NCBI RefSeq assembly: GCF_001824475.1
Contig: NZ_MHXN01000009.1
Coordinates: forward strand, 62,001-126,000
DNA: 64,000 nucleotides
Source: Phenylobacterium sp. RIFCSPHIGHO2_01_FULL_69_31
Lineage (GTDB): Bacteria > Pseudomonadota > Alphaproteobacteria > Caulobacterales > Caulobacteraceae
Direction: 5' to 3'
The notes beneath the pieces are model-generated. The model was not told the origin of the DNA. It saw only the letters and a list, made by a program, of their open reading frames with translations, and searched no databases. The position numbers were made by a program, and so were the translations under genes. Each line of letters opens with the position of its first letter. The stretch's first letter is position 1. Shown here piece by piece: positions 1-8,800 of this stretch.

Positions 1-502
1 CGAAGCGCTGCAGGTCGGCGGCGTCCTGGGCGTCGTGCGGGAACACCGCCACGCCGACCGAGCCGCCGGGCGCCACCGCGCGGCCGTAGATGAGCTGCTG
101 CTGGCCCAGGGCGGTGAGCAGGCGCTCGGCGCGGCCCGCCACGTCGACGTCGCTGGTGACGAGGGCGAATTCGTCGCCGCCCAGGCGGGCGATCAGGTCG
201 TCGGGCCCGGCGTCCTCGCGCAGGCGGCGGCCCAGCTCGGCGAGCAGCAGGTCGCCGGCGTGGTGGCCCAGGCTGTCGTTCAGGTGCTTGAAGCGGTCGA
301 GGTCGATGACGAACAGGCCCACCTGGGCGCCGCTTTCGCGCGCCGCCTCGAGGCGCTCGCACAGGCCGGAGGTGAAGGCGCCGCGGTTGACCAGGCCGGT
401 CAGGGAATCGGTCTGCGCGAGCCGAAGGGTCATCTCCCGTTCGGCTTCCAGCTCGGCCACGCGGGCGGCGAGTTCGGAAAGGCGGTTCGACAGTTGCGGC
501 AC
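1..502 (-). CDS. GGDEF-domain protein (probable diguanylate cyclase), 3' end cut by window edge
   Basis: The reverse strand reads a GGDEF domain: TDSLTGLVNR near the N-terminus, DLDRFKHLND (metal/substrate region) and the signature RLGGDEFAL, followed by GGSVGVAVFP before the window ends. This family makes cyclic di-GMP from two GTP. A short Leu/Glu-rich helix (likely coiled coil) precedes the domain, and no sensory domain is visible ahead of it. The start is taken as GTG at 502 because no ATG is in frame upstream. The RxxD inhibitory site expected just before GGDEF is missing (GPDD stands there), so product inhibition may be lost. The C-terminus lies outside the window, so any EAL or other fusion is unknown. 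Confidence 0.85.
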   Translation of the reverse strand, partial: MPQLSNRLSELAARVAELEAEREMTLRLAQTDSLTGLVNRGAFTSGLCERLEAARESGAQVGLFVIDLDRFKHLNDSLGHHAGDLLLAELGRRLREDAGPDDLIARLGGDEFALVTSDVDVAGRAERLLTALGQQQLIYGRAVAPGGSVGVAVFPHDAQDAADLQRF

Positions 503-617
503 GGTCGGTCTGTGTGGGTCCTGCGTAAGGCCACACCATTCCGCATACGAGGCGAACGCCGCGTTAAAGCATAGGGTTAGCGGGCGTTAGGACGCAGGCG
601 CCATAGCCTGCGCCCCT

Positions 618-1871
618 TCAGGCCCGGGCGGGCGCCGGTTCGGCCGGCGGCTCCTCGATCTGGTTCTCCCACTTGGCGACCACCGCGGCGGCCACCGAAT
701 TGCCGACCACGTTGGTGGCCGAACGGCCCATGTCCAGCAGGTGGTCGACGGCCAGGATCAGCAGCAGGCCGGCCTCGGGCAGATCGAAGAAGGTGAGGGT
801 GGCGGCGATGACCACCAGCGACGCGCGCGGCACGCCGGCCATGCCCTTGGACGTCACCATCAGCAGGGCCAGCATGGTGATCTGCTGCCCGATGCTCAGG
901 TCGATCCCATAGACCTGCGCGATGAACAGCGTCGCGAAGGTGCAGTACATCATCGAGCCGTCGAGGTTGAACGAGTAGCCCAGCGGCAGCACGAAGCTGG
1001 CCACCTTGCGCGAGACGCCCCACTTCTGGAGTTCCTCCAGGGTGCGCGGATAGGCGGCCTCGGAAGAGGCGGTGGAGAAGGCCAGGAGGACGGGGCTGCG
1101 CAGGGCGGAAATCAGCTTCAGCGATCGCCGGCCGATGATCAGCACGGCGACGGCGATCAGGAGACCCCAGAGGATGCCGAGCGACAGATAGAAGCCGCCC
1201 ACGAACTTGGCGTAGGTGGCCAGCACCTCCAGCCCTTGGGTCGCCACGCTGGCGGCCAGGGCGGCGAAGATCGCGAGGGGGGCGGTCTTCATCACATAGC
1301 CCGTCACCTTCAGCATGATGGAGGCGCCCTGTTCCACCAGGTTCAGGACGGCGGGAGCCTTGTCGTCGATGGCGGCGACGGCGGTCCCGACCAGCACCGA
1401 GAACACCACGATCTGCAGGATCTCGTTCCTGGCCATGGCGTCGACGATGGACGTCGGGATCAGATGGGTGACGAACTCCCGCAGGGTGAACTTCGCGGTC
1501 TCGATCCCGGAGCTGGCGTCGATGGGCGGGGCGACCATGGACAGGCCCGAGCCGGGCTGAATGATGTGCACCATCACGAGGCCGATGGTCAGGGAGACGA
1601 TGGAAGCCAGGATGAACCAGCCGATGGTCTTGACCCCGACGCGGCCCACCTCCGAGGCGTCGCCCATGTGGGCGATCCCGGCCACCAGGGTGGTGAACAC
1701 CAGGGGCGCGATGATCATCTTGATCAGCCGCAGGAACAGGTCGGTGATGATCGAGAGGTGGGAGGCGACCTCTTTCGCGCCCTCCGCCGACATCGACTGG
1801 TTGATGAGGTAACCGACGACGACGCCGAGCACCATGGCGCCCACGACGAAGGCGGTGAAGAGACGATTCAT
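618..1871 (-). CDS. Dicarboxylate/amino acid:cation symporter (DAACS family)
   Basis: A 417-residue polytopic inner-membrane protein with about eight hydrophobic segments. Family landmarks include LRLIKMIIAPLVF, the serine-containing reentrant region LAFSTASSEAAYP, the GYSFNLDGSMMY stretch and the DHLLDMGRSATNVVGN motif, which contains the conserved Asp and Asn of the substrate/cation site in GltPh/DctA-type carriers. It imports C4-dicarboxylates or glutamate/aspartate with protons or sodium. The start at 1871 (MNRLFTAF) is chosen because a GGGG-type ribosome site lies about seven bases upstream and the longer frame adds a basic non-conserved leader. It is divergent from the AMP nucleosidase gene across about 100 bases. 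Substrate cannot be told from sequence alone. Confidence 0.9.
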   Translation of the reverse strand: MNRLFTAFVVGAMVLGVVVGYLINQSMSAEGAKEVASHLSIITDLFLRLIKMIIAPLVFTTLVAGIAHMGDASEVGRVGVKTIGWFILASIVSLTIGLVMVHIIQPGSGLSMVAPPIDASSGIETAKFTLREFVTHLIPTSIVDAMARNEILQIVVFSVLVGTAVAAIDDKAPAVLNLVEQGASIMLKVTGYVMKTAPLAIFAALAASVATQGLEVLATYAKFVGGFYLSLGILWGLLIAVAVLIIGRRSLKLISALRSPVLLAFSTASSEAAYPRTLEELQKWGVSRKVASFVLPLGYSFNLDGSMMYCTFATLFIAQVYGIDLSIGQQITMLALLMVTSKGMAGVPRASLVVIAATLTFFDLPEAGLLLILAVDHLLDMGRSATNVVGNSVAAAVVAKWENQIEEPPAEPAPARA

Positions 1872-1973
1872 GCTGACCCCGAGGATATTCGGGGGCCTTT
1901 GTCGCCGGGATGGAGCCGTCCGTCCAGCACGGGAGATTCGCAAGCGTCACGGTCCGGCGCTATAAGTCGCGCG

Positions 1974-3419
1974 ATGAAGAAACAAGAAGCAGCCGGCATC
2001 GTCGATCGGCTTGAGACTGAGTACCGCCAAAGCGTCGAGTCTCTCCGCACCGCCCTGAAATCCTTCCTGTCCGGCGGACCGCCGCCCGATCCCGCCGTGC
2101 GGCGGGGCGGCGCCTTTGTCTATCCGGAGCTCCGGCTGGCCTGGCCGCCGGGCCTGCCCTATCCGCGCACGAGCCGGGCTTTCGCCCGCCTGCCGGCGGC
2201 GGGCCACTACGCGATCACCGTCACCCGCCCGGACCTCTACCGCGACTACCTCGTCGAGCAGCTGACCCTGCTGCAGGAGGATTTCGACATCACGCTGGAG
2301 GTCGCCCGCTCGACCCAGGAGATTCCGTTCCCCTACGTGCTGGACCCGGCCGACATGGCCATGGCCGACATCAGCTCGGTGGAGATCGCCCGGCACTTCC
2401 CCACGACCGAACTGGCGTTCATCGGCGACGAGGTGGCTGACGGGTCCTGGATCGGCGTCGGCGACGAGCCACGGCCGCTGGCCCTGTTCGATGGCCTGCG
2501 CACCGACTTCTCGCTGGCGCGGCTGGCCCACTACACGGGCGCGCCGGCCGAGCACACCCAGCAGTACATTCTCTTCACCAACTACCACCGCTACGTCGAC
2601 GAGTTCGTGGCCTGGGGGTGCAAGCAGCTGCAGGCGGGCGGACCCTACACCGCGCTGTCCGCGGCGGGCCACGTGATGGTGACGCCCAACACGCCGAACC
2701 CCGAGGCCGCGGTCGCGGCGGGCACGTGGCGCAAGCACCAGATGCCGGCCTACCACCTGATGGCGCCCGGCCGGGGCGGCATCACCCTGGTGAACATCGG
2801 CGTCGGCCCGTCCAACGCCAAGACGGTCTGCGACCACCTGGCGGTGCTGCGGCCCCAGGCCTGGCTGATGATCGGCCACTGCGGGGGCCTGCGCGGCAGC
2901 CAGAAGATCGGCGACTACGTCCTGGCCCATGCCTACCTGCGCGACGATCACGTGCTGGATAAGGTCCTACCGCCCGAGATCCCGATCCCGCCGCTGGCGG
3001 AAGTGCAGCTGGCGTTGAACGGGGCGGCGGAGCAGGTGACCGGCGAGACCGGCGACATCCTGAAGCGGCGCCTGCGCACCGGCACCGTGGTCTCCACCGA
3101 CGACCGCAACTGGGAGCTCAAGTACTCGTCCAGCGCCCTGCGGTTCAACCAGAGCCGGGCCGTGGCGATCGACATGGAAAGCGCCACCATCGCGGCCCAG
3201 GGCTATCGGTTCCGGGTGCCGTACGGGACGCTGCTCTGCGTGTCGGACAAACCGCTGCACGGCGAGATCAAGCTGCCCGGCCAGGCCAACGCCTTCTACG
3301 ACCGCGCCATCGGCCAGCACCTGCAGATCGGACTGGCGGCGATCGACCTCCTGAAGCAGGAGGGCGCGCGCCTCCACTCGCGCAAGCTGCGCAGCTTCGA
3401 TGAGCCACCCTTCCGGTAG
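1974..3419 (+). CDS. amn: AMP nucleosidase
   Basis: Encodes 481 residues, close to the E. coli enzyme length (484). It hydrolyses AMP to adenine and ribose 5-phosphate (EC 3.2.2.4) in the cytoplasm and so controls adenylate pools. The N-terminal part (about 1-170) is the family-specific regulatory domain. The C-terminal part has the nucleoside phosphorylase fold, with GHCGGLRGS near residue 301 and DMESATIA near 399. The start ATG at 1974 begins MKKQEAAGIVDRLE. The open frame continues far upstream, but that part is antisense to the symporter gene and has no family similarity. The stop overlaps a possible upstream start of the next gene, suggesting an operon with the phosphatases. Confidence 0.93.
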   Translation: MKKQEAAGIVDRLETEYRQSVESLRTALKSFLSGGPPPDPAVRRGGAFVYPELRLAWPPGLPYPRTSRAFARLPAAGHYAITVTRPDLYRDYLVEQLTLLQEDFDITLEVARSTQEIPFPYVLDPADMAMADISSVEIARHFPTTELAFIGDEVADGSWIGVGDEPRPLALFDGLRTDFSLARLAHYTGAPAEHTQQYILFTNYHRYVDEFVAWGCKQLQAGGPYTALSAAGHVMVTPNTPNPEAAVAAGTWRKHQMPAYHLMAPGRGGITLVNIGVGPSNAKTVCDHLAVLRPQAWLMIGHCGGLRGSQKIGDYVLAHAYLRDDHVLDKVLPPEIPIPPLAEVQLALNGAAEQVTGETGDILKRRLRTGTVVSTDDRNWELKYSSSALRFNQSRAVAIDMESATIAAQGYRFRVPYGTLLCVSDKPLHGEIKLPGQANAFYDRAIGQHLQIGLAAIDLLKQEGARLHSRKLRSFDEPPFR

Positions 3420-3447
3420 CCGGCGACTCGCGGGACCGTCTCGCCTC

Positions 3448-4227
3448 ATGGATCGGCATATCAATTTCGAGGCCATCGAGAACTTCCGCGACTTCGGCGG
3501 CTATGCGACCGCCTGCGGGCGAGGCCTGACGCGCGGCCGGCTGTTCCGCTCGGGGCACCACGGCCTGGCCACCGACGCCGACCTGGCGCGGCTGCGCGCC
3601 CTGGGGGTCGGGGCCATCGCCGACCTTCGCCAGCCGTCGGAGCGGGCGCGCGAACCCGCTCGCCGCTGGGATGGCTTTGCCGGCGAGGTAATCGAGAGCG
3701 ATGCGCCGTCGGTAATGCCGGACTGGGTGGAGGCCCTGCACACCGCCTCCCTGACCGCCGAGTGGTGGTACGAGAGCACCATGTCGCACTACCGGCTGCA
3801 TGCGTTCGAACCGCGGCACATCGAGGTGTTCCGCCGGATGTTCCGGCACATCGCGGACGGCGAGGGCGCCGTGGTCGTGCACTGCGCGGCGGGCAAGGAT
3901 CGAACCGGCGCGGCCTGCGCCCTCGTGCACCACATCGCCGGCGTGCCCTACGAGGAGACGCTGGCGGACTATCTGCTGACCAACGACGAGAGCCGTATCC
4001 AGCGGAAGATGGTCCATGGGGCGGACTTCGTGGAGCGGGTGACCGGACGGCGGCCCACCGACGAGGCGATGCGGGTGGCGGCCTCTGTCTACCCTGCGTA
4101 CCTGGACGCCTTCTTTGGATCGATCTGCGCACAACACGGCTCGGCGGACGCCTATGCCGAGGCGGTGCTGGGCGTCGACGCCGATCTTCGCGCGCGAATC
4201 CACGACCGGATTCTGGGGCCGGGCTGA
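3448..4227 (+). CDS. Tyrosine-protein phosphatase (Y_phosphatase3 type), copy 1
   Basis: A 259-residue cytoplasmic protein with the N-terminal NFRDFGGY motif and the P-loop HCAAGKDRTG, with the nucleophile Cys at about residue 146. These are hallmarks of the bacterial tyrosine/lipid phosphatase family that includes Mycobacterium PtpB and Listeria LipA. Substrates could be phosphotyrosine proteins or phosphoinositide-like molecules; the sequence does not decide. The start at 3448 (MDRHINFEAIENF) is preferred over an ATG at 3400 because it aligns with the start of the neighbouring copy. It follows amn closely and is followed by a paralogue at 4298, so it is half of a tandem duplication. Confidence 0.88.
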   Translation: MDRHINFEAIENFRDFGGYATACGRGLTRGRLFRSGHHGLATDADLARLRALGVGAIADLRQPSERAREPARRWDGFAGEVIESDAPSVMPDWVEALHTASLTAEWWYESTMSHYRLHAFEPRHIEVFRRMFRHIADGEGAVVVHCAAGKDRTGAACALVHHIAGVPYEETLADYLLTNDESRIQRKMVHGADFVERVTGRRPTDEAMRVAASVYPAYLDAFFGSICAQHGSADAYAEAVLGVDADLRARIHDRILGPG

Positions 4228-4297
4228 GCCGCCGCCGGCCGTCACGCTGCGTCACCCCGCCTCGAAATCTTCGCGGAAGGCGATTAGAAGACCGGGG

Positions 4298-5071
4298 ATG
4301 ACGCGCCACATTCCCTTCGAGGCCATCGAGAACTTCCGCGACTTCGGCGGGTATGCCGCCGGTCAGAAGCGGTTGAAGCAGGGGCTGCTATACCGGTCGG
4401 CCAGCCAGGCGCGCGCCACCGACGCGGACCTGGACCGCCTCTCGGCCCTCGGGCTGTCTGTGATCGTCGACCTGCGCCGTTCGAACGAGCGCGAGCGGGA
4501 GCCGTCGCGGCGGTGGAACGGGTTCGCGGCGCGGGTGATCGAGAACGACATCGGCCAGGACACCGCCGACGAGTGGACGACCTTCATCCAGAGTTCGGAC
4601 CTGACCGCGGCCTCGTTCCACAACTACATGATGGACTACTACCGCCACCTGCCGTTCCAACGGCGGCATGTGGACCTCTACACCCGCTACTTCCATGCCC
4701 TGGCCGAGAGCGAGGGGCCGATCCTGGTGCACTGCGCGGCAGGCAAGGACCGCACGGGGATCATCTGCGCCCTGACCCATCACCTGGCTGGCGTGCATGA
4801 CGACGACATCCAGGCCGACTACCTGCTGACCAACGACCCCGCGCGCATGGAAAAGCGCCTGCCGATGGTCAGGGAGGCCGTGCGCGAGGCGACCGGTCGC
4901 GAAGCCTCGGACGAGGCGCTGATGGTCGCCATGCGTGTCGAGGCCGAATACCTGGCCGAGGCCTTCCGGGTGATGTGTGAGGCGCACGGCTCGCTCGACG
5001 GCTACCTGGACCAGGCGCTGGGCCTCAATTCGGATCTCCGCGGCCAACTCCACGACCGCCTGCTCGCCTAG
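4298..5071 (+). CDS. Tyrosine-protein phosphatase (Y_phosphatase3 type), copy 2
   Basis: A 257-residue paralogue of the preceding gene. Both have NFRDFGGY near the N-terminus, HCAAGKDRTG at the same residue number (Cys about 146) and the downstream motif ADYLLTND. The middle part (residues about 60-120) is clearly diverged, so the duplication is not recent and substrate preference may differ. The ATG at 4298 follows GGGG and begins MTRHIPFEAIENF, matching copy 1. The gap to the next gene is only seven bases, so translation of the aminotransferase is probably coupled. Catalysis by a Cys-phosphate intermediate is known for the family; the cellular target is not known. Confidence 0.88.
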   Translation: MTRHIPFEAIENFRDFGGYAAGQKRLKQGLLYRSASQARATDADLDRLSALGLSVIVDLRRSNEREREPSRRWNGFAARVIENDIGQDTADEWTTFIQSSDLTAASFHNYMMDYYRHLPFQRRHVDLYTRYFHALAESEGPILVHCAAGKDRTGIICALTHHLAGVHDDDIQADYLLTNDPARMEKRLPMVREAVREATGREASDEALMVAMRVEAEYLAEAFRVMCEAHGSLDGYLDQALGLNSDLRGQLHDRLLA

Positions 5072-5078
5072 GATCTCA

Positions 5079-6263
5079 ATGCAAAGCTTCCAACCGCCGC
5101 GCCGGATCCTGATGGGACCCGGCCCCTCCGACGTCAGCCCGCGCGTGCTGGCCGCCCTGGCCCGCCCGACCATCGGGCACCTGGACCCCGATTTCCAGGC
5201 GCTGATGGAGGAGATCAAGGCGGCGCTGCAGCGCCTGTTCAACGCGCCCGACCACGCCTGCGTCCCGCTGCCCGCGCCCGGCACCGCCGGCATGGAGGCG
5301 GCGATGATGAACCTGCTGGAGCCGGGCGACCGGGCGGTGGTGGCGGTAAACGGCGCCTTCGGCGGACGGATGGCGGACATGGCGGGCCGCGCCGGCGCCA
5401 CGGTGGTCACGGTCGATCACGAATGGGGCCGGCCGGTAGACCCGGCGCGCGTCGAGGCGGCGCTGGCCGAGGCGCCGACCAAGGTGCTGGCCTTCGTCCA
5501 CGCCGAGACATCCACGGGCGCGCGCAGCGACGCGGCGAGCCTGTGCGGCCTCGCGCGCAAGCACGGGGCCCTGTCCGTGGTGGACTGCGTGACCTCGCTG
5601 GGCGGGATCGTCGTGGACGCCGCGGCCTGGGATGCCGACGTCATCTATTCCGGGACGCAGAAGTGCCTCTCCGCGCCGCCCGGCCTGTCGCCGATCGCCA
5701 TCAGCAAGCAGGCCCAGGCGGCGATCAGGGGGCGCAAGGAGAAGGTCCGCAACTGGCTTCTCGATTTCAACCTGCTCATGGCCTACTGGGGCGGCCCGGA
5801 TGGGAGCGGGGGCGGCGGCCGGACCTATCACCACACCGCGCCGATCAACGCCCTCTACGGCCTGCACGAAAGCCTGGTGGCGATCTTCGAGGAAGGCGTC
5901 CAGGCGGCCGTGGTGCGGCACGCGCGGATGCACGAGGCCCTCGTGGCTGGCCTGGAGGCGGCGGGCCTCGAGATGCTGGTAGAGCCGAAGGACCGCCTGC
6001 CGCAGCTTAACACTGTGCGGGTCCCTGACGGGGTCGATGAGGCGGCTGTGCGGACCCACGTGCTGAACGCCTGGGACCTGGAGATCGGCGCCGGGCTCGG
6101 GCCGCTGAAGGGCAAGGTCTGGCGCATCGGGCTGATGGGCGCATCGGCCACCCCCTGGCACGTGCGGCTGTGCCTGACCGCGCTGTGCGAGGCGCTGGCG
6201 GCGCAGGGCGTGAAGACCGATGCGGCGGCAGCGGTCGCGGCGGCCGACGCGCGCCTCAGGTAA
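5079..6263 (+). CDS. Class V aminotransferase (alanine/serine--glyoxylate type)
   Basis: A 394-residue PLP enzyme of fold type I. The N-terminus MGPGPSDVSPRVL and the lysine context YSGTQKCLSAPPGLSP (Schiff-base Lys about 195) are typical of the AGXT/serine-glyoxylate aminotransferase family, which transfers the amino group of alanine or serine to glyoxylate. The aspartate that pairs with the PLP nitrogen is in VVDCVTSLGG just before it. The start ATG 5079 lies seven bases after the phosphatase stop. Serine-glyoxylate, alanine-glyoxylate or a purine-catabolic ureidoglycine role are all possible; proximity to AMP nucleosidase is only weak support for the last. Confidence 0.87.
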   Translation: MQSFQPPRRILMGPGPSDVSPRVLAALARPTIGHLDPDFQALMEEIKAALQRLFNAPDHACVPLPAPGTAGMEAAMMNLLEPGDRAVVAVNGAFGGRMADMAGRAGATVVTVDHEWGRPVDPARVEAALAEAPTKVLAFVHAETSTGARSDAASLCGLARKHGALSVVDCVTSLGGIVVDAAAWDADVIYSGTQKCLSAPPGLSPIAISKQAQAAIRGRKEKVRNWLLDFNLLMAYWGGPDGSGGGGRTYHHTAPINALYGLHESLVAIFEEGVQAAVVRHARMHEALVAGLEAAGLEMLVEPKDRLPQLNTVRVPDGVDEAAVRTHVLNAWDLEIGAGLGPLKGKVWRIGLMGASATPWHVRLCLTALCEALAAQGVKTDAAAAVAAADARLR

Positions 6264-6339
6264 TCATCGACAACCTATCTTCGCGGGATAGGGTGACGCC
6301 GAGCGCCGTCCCCGAGAACGGCTGTGCGGGGGCGTTGCC

Positions 6340-7761
6340 GTGAAAGACCAGGCCGACCATGGACTGCCCGCCGATGGGCGACTGAACCGCGGCGGCGTGG
6401 CTTGGTCGATCTTCGAGGGCGGCCGCGACCCCTTCGTCATCCTGATCACGATCTACATCTTCATGCCCTACGTGGCCGGGTCGATGATCGGCGACCCGGT
6501 GCTGGGGCAGGAGACCATCTCCCGCTGGCAGCAGTGGGCTGGCTGGGCGGTGATGGCCACGGCCCCGTTCATCGGCGCCTCGATCGACAAGGTGGGCCAG
6601 CGCAAGGGTTGGCTGGCGCTGATCGTCGGGCTCATGGTCCCGTTGTGCGCCGCCCTCTGGTGGGCCAAGCCGGACGGCTCCGGCCTGTCGGTCGGCATGA
6701 CCATGCTGTTCGCCATGACCGTGCAGGTCCTGTTCGTTTACAACGAGGTGCTCCACAATTCCCTGCTGGTGCGGGCGGCGGGGCTGTCGGGGGCGCACCG
6801 CGCCTCCGGGCTGGCGCTGTCGCTGGGCAACCTGTTCTCGGTGCTGGCGCTGATATTCACCGCCTGGGCCTTCGCCCTGCCCGGCAAGGTCGACTGGAGC
6901 TGGGTTCCCGCCGTGCCTCTGTTCGGCCTGGACCCCGCGACCCACGAGCCGGAGCGGGTGGTGGCCTGGCTGGCGGCAGGGCTGCTGTTCTTCGGTTCGA
7001 TCCCCCTGTTCCTCTGGACGCCGGACGCGCCGCGGACCGGGACGCCCGTCCTGCGCGCCTTCGCCCAGGGCGCGGCCGAGCTGTGGCGGATGCTGAAGAC
7101 GATCAGCCATTTCAAGGACGCGGCGATCTACATCGGCTCGCGGATGTTCTTCGTCGACGGGATGAACGGGGTGCTGGTCTACGCCGGCGTCTATGCCGTC
7201 GGCGTGATGAAGTGGGGCGCGCTGGAGATGCTGGCCTACGGCATCCTGCTCAGCATCTTCGCCGTGCTGGGCGGCTATGTGGCGCGCTGGCTGGACGCCG
7301 GTGTGGGTCCGAAGAACGCCCTGCGGATCGAGATCTTCATGACCATGCTGGGCCTGACCGGCTTTCTCGGCATGCGGCCCGACCTCATCCTCTATTTCTG
7401 GCCCTATGACGCGACGACCGCGGCGCCGATCTGGGCCGGGCCGGTCTTCACGCACCTGCCGGACGTGGTCTTCGTGCTCGTGGGCTTCGTGAATGCCATT
7501 TTCATCACGGCCCAGTACGCCTCCAGCCGCACGCTGCTGACCCGGATCACGCCGCCGGACCAGACCGGGGCGTTCTTCGGCGTCTATGCGCTGTCGGGCG
7601 TGGCCACCGCCTGGCTCGCCCCGACGCTGGTCAACATCGGGACCCGCGCGACGGGCACGCAGCAGGGGGGCTTTGCGACCCTTCTGTTACTTCTGGCCGT
7701 GGGCCTGGCGGGCCTGTTCCTGGTCCGCGGGGGCGGCCGCGGCGCGGCTTACGGTGCCTGA
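6340..7761 (+). CDS. MFS transporter (UMF1/Atg22-like)
   Basis: A 473-residue integral membrane protein with about 12 hydrophobic segments. The opening WSIFEGGRDPFVILITIYIF and the overall pattern fit the UMF1 (unknown major facilitator 1)/Atg22-like group of the MFS. Conserved charged loop residues between helices 2 and 3 are present (GASIDKVGQRK). The start is GTG 6340, nine bases after a GGGGG run; no better ATG is in frame. It follows the aminotransferase by 76 bases containing a short CCTATC/GATAGG inverted repeat, so it may have its own promoter. Substrate is unknown. Confidence 0.82.
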   Translation: MKDQADHGLPADGRLNRGGVAWSIFEGGRDPFVILITIYIFMPYVAGSMIGDPVLGQETISRWQQWAGWAVMATAPFIGASIDKVGQRKGWLALIVGLMVPLCAALWWAKPDGSGLSVGMTMLFAMTVQVLFVYNEVLHNSLLVRAAGLSGAHRASGLALSLGNLFSVLALIFTAWAFALPGKVDWSWVPAVPLFGLDPATHEPERVVAWLAAGLLFFGSIPLFLWTPDAPRTGTPVLRAFAQGAAELWRMLKTISHFKDAAIYIGSRMFFVDGMNGVLVYAGVYAVGVMKWGALEMLAYGILLSIFAVLGGYVARWLDAGVGPKNALRIEIFMTMLGLTGFLGMRPDLILYFWPYDATTAAPIWAGPVFTHLPDVVFVLVGFVNAIFITAQYASSRTLLTRITPPDQTGAFFGVYALSGVATAWLAPTLVNIGTRATGTQQGGFATLLLLLAVGLAGLFLVRGGGRGAAYGA

Positions 7762-7825
7762 AGCGCGATTGATTCTACAGGATAATCTCGAGCTGCGCCG
7801 CATCATGGTTTCCGGGCGTAAAGGC

Positions 7826-7840
7826 TTAACCGGCGCTAAT
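7826..7840 (+). promoter_or_regulatory. Possible CtrA half-site upstream of the pilin
   Basis: TTAACC at 7826-7831 matches the stronger half of the CtrA box known from Caulobacter, and TAA follows within a turn, but the second half does not fit TTAA-N7-TTAA exactly. In Caulobacter pilA is known to be activated by CtrA. Distance to the pilin start is about 150 bases. Weak evidence. Confidence 0.3.
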
Positions 7841-7977
7841 AGTGTAAGAATATTAGGCATTTGGATTCATGCCGCCTTAAGCGCGGGGCGGGACATTGGA
7901 CGTGTTCTTAGGGGCGAGCAGGCAACCCGCTTGAGGCCCCCGCACAGTCTGCTCGCTAGATCCAAGGAGAGAGCCCA

Positions 7978-8154
7978 ATGTCGAAGTTCGTGACCCGTTT
8001 CCTGAAGGACGAATCCGGCGCCACCGCCATCGAGTATGGCCTGATCGCCGCCCTGATCTCGGTCGCCATCGTGGGCGTGCTGCCCCTGGTCGGCGACTCG
8101 CTGGAGGCGACCTTCCAGAGCATCCAAACCGCCCTGGCCGGCGCGGCCACCTAA
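7978..8154 (+). CDS. pilA: Flp/Fap-type major pilin
   Basis: A 58-residue prepilin. The leader ends at Gly14 and is followed by ATAIEYGLIAALISVAIVG, the hydrophobic assembly helix of Flp pilins with Glu at mature position 5. A prepilin peptidase cuts after the glycine; the mature protein forms the Tad pilus used for surface attachment. The ribosome site AAGGAGAG sits nine bases before the ATG. About 215 bases of non-coding DNA lie upstream and a very strong terminator follows, so the pilin is probably a single-gene, highly expressed transcript. The prepilin peptidase gene cpaA is next. Confidence 0.93.
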   Translation: MSKFVTRFLKDESGATAIEYGLIAALISVAIVGVLPLVGDSLEATFQSIQTALAGAAT

Positions 8155-8176
8155 GGCACGCCACCGCGGAATGAAG

Positions 8177-8206
8177 GCCCCCGGCGGAGACGCCGGGGGC
8201 TTTTTT
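8177..8206 (+). terminator. Rho-independent terminator of pilA
   Basis: A perfect 10-bp stem (GCCCCCGGCG pairs with CGCCGGGGGC) closed by a GAGA tetraloop and followed by six T. It starts 22 bases after the pilin stop and likely insulates the strong pilin transcript from cpaA. Confidence 0.92.
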
Positions 8207-8281
8207 CGTTTCAAGCTTCGCTGCAACGCTCCGTTCATTTGCTGGAAGGCATAAGGTGGGCGGAAAGAGGTCTTCGTCTCG

Positions 8282-8797
8282 ATGCTCGCGCTGCTCGCCG
8301 CCGCCCTTGTGATCGTTTTCGCCGCCCTGGTCCTGGCCGCAGCGGCCTGGGACGCCGTCTCCTTCACCATTCCCAACTGGATCTCGCTGGCGCTGGTCGC
8401 GGTCTTTCCGGTGGCCGCCCTGGCGGCCGGGCTTTCCTTGCCGGCGATGGGTCTGCACCTGGCGGTGGGCGTCGCCGCCCTCCTCATCGGCATGGCGATG
8501 TTCGCCCTGCGCTGGATGGGCGGGGGGGACGCCAAGCTGGTCTCGGCCGTCGCCCTTTGGCTGGGCCTGGGCGGCCTGCCGACCTTCCTGCTGGGCGTAG
8601 CGGTGGCCGGGGGCGGACTGGCCGTTCTCCTGCTGACGCTGCGCTCGGCTCCCATTCGCCCGATCGTCGTCCTGGGCCCGCCCTGGGTGAGCAAACTAGC
8701 CGAGCCGGGCCATGGCATTCCCTATGGCGTCGCCATCGCCGCCGGCGCGCTCTGGGCGCTGCCGGCCTCGCCGTTCGGCGCGGTGCTGGGACTTTAG
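8282..8797 (+). CDS. cpaA: Prepilin peptidase CpaA (A24 aspartic peptidase)
   Basis: A 171-residue membrane protein with about five or six hydrophobic helices. The two catalytic aspartates of A24 peptidases are visible: Asp24 in AWDAVSFTIPN and Asp83 in the GxGD-like motif GGGDAKL. It cleaves the leader of the Flp prepilin encoded just upstream. It lacks the cytoplasmic methyltransferase domain of PilD, as usual for the short CpaA/TadV type. AGAGG precedes the ATG at 8282. The rest of the cpa/tad assembly genes (cpaB-cpaF, tadB/C) do not follow; leucyl aminopeptidase begins three bases after the stop. Confidence 0.92.
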   Translation: MLALLAAALVIVFAALVLAAAAWDAVSFTIPNWISLALVAVFPVAALAAGLSLPAMGLHLAVGVAALLIGMAMFALRWMGGGDAKLVSAVALWLGLGGLPTFLLGVAVAGGGLAVLLLTLRSAPIRPIVVLGPPWVSKLAEPGHGIPYGVAIAAGALWALPASPFGAVLGL

Positions 8798-8800
8798 AGC

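Noticed and set aside
565..582. Possible CtrA box upstream of the GGDEF gene
   Set aside because: TTAA is followed by the wrong spacing and a mismatched second half.
3828..3843. GTTC...GTTC repeat resembling a LexA box
   Set aside because: The spacer is eight bases and the site lies inside the phosphatase coding sequence.
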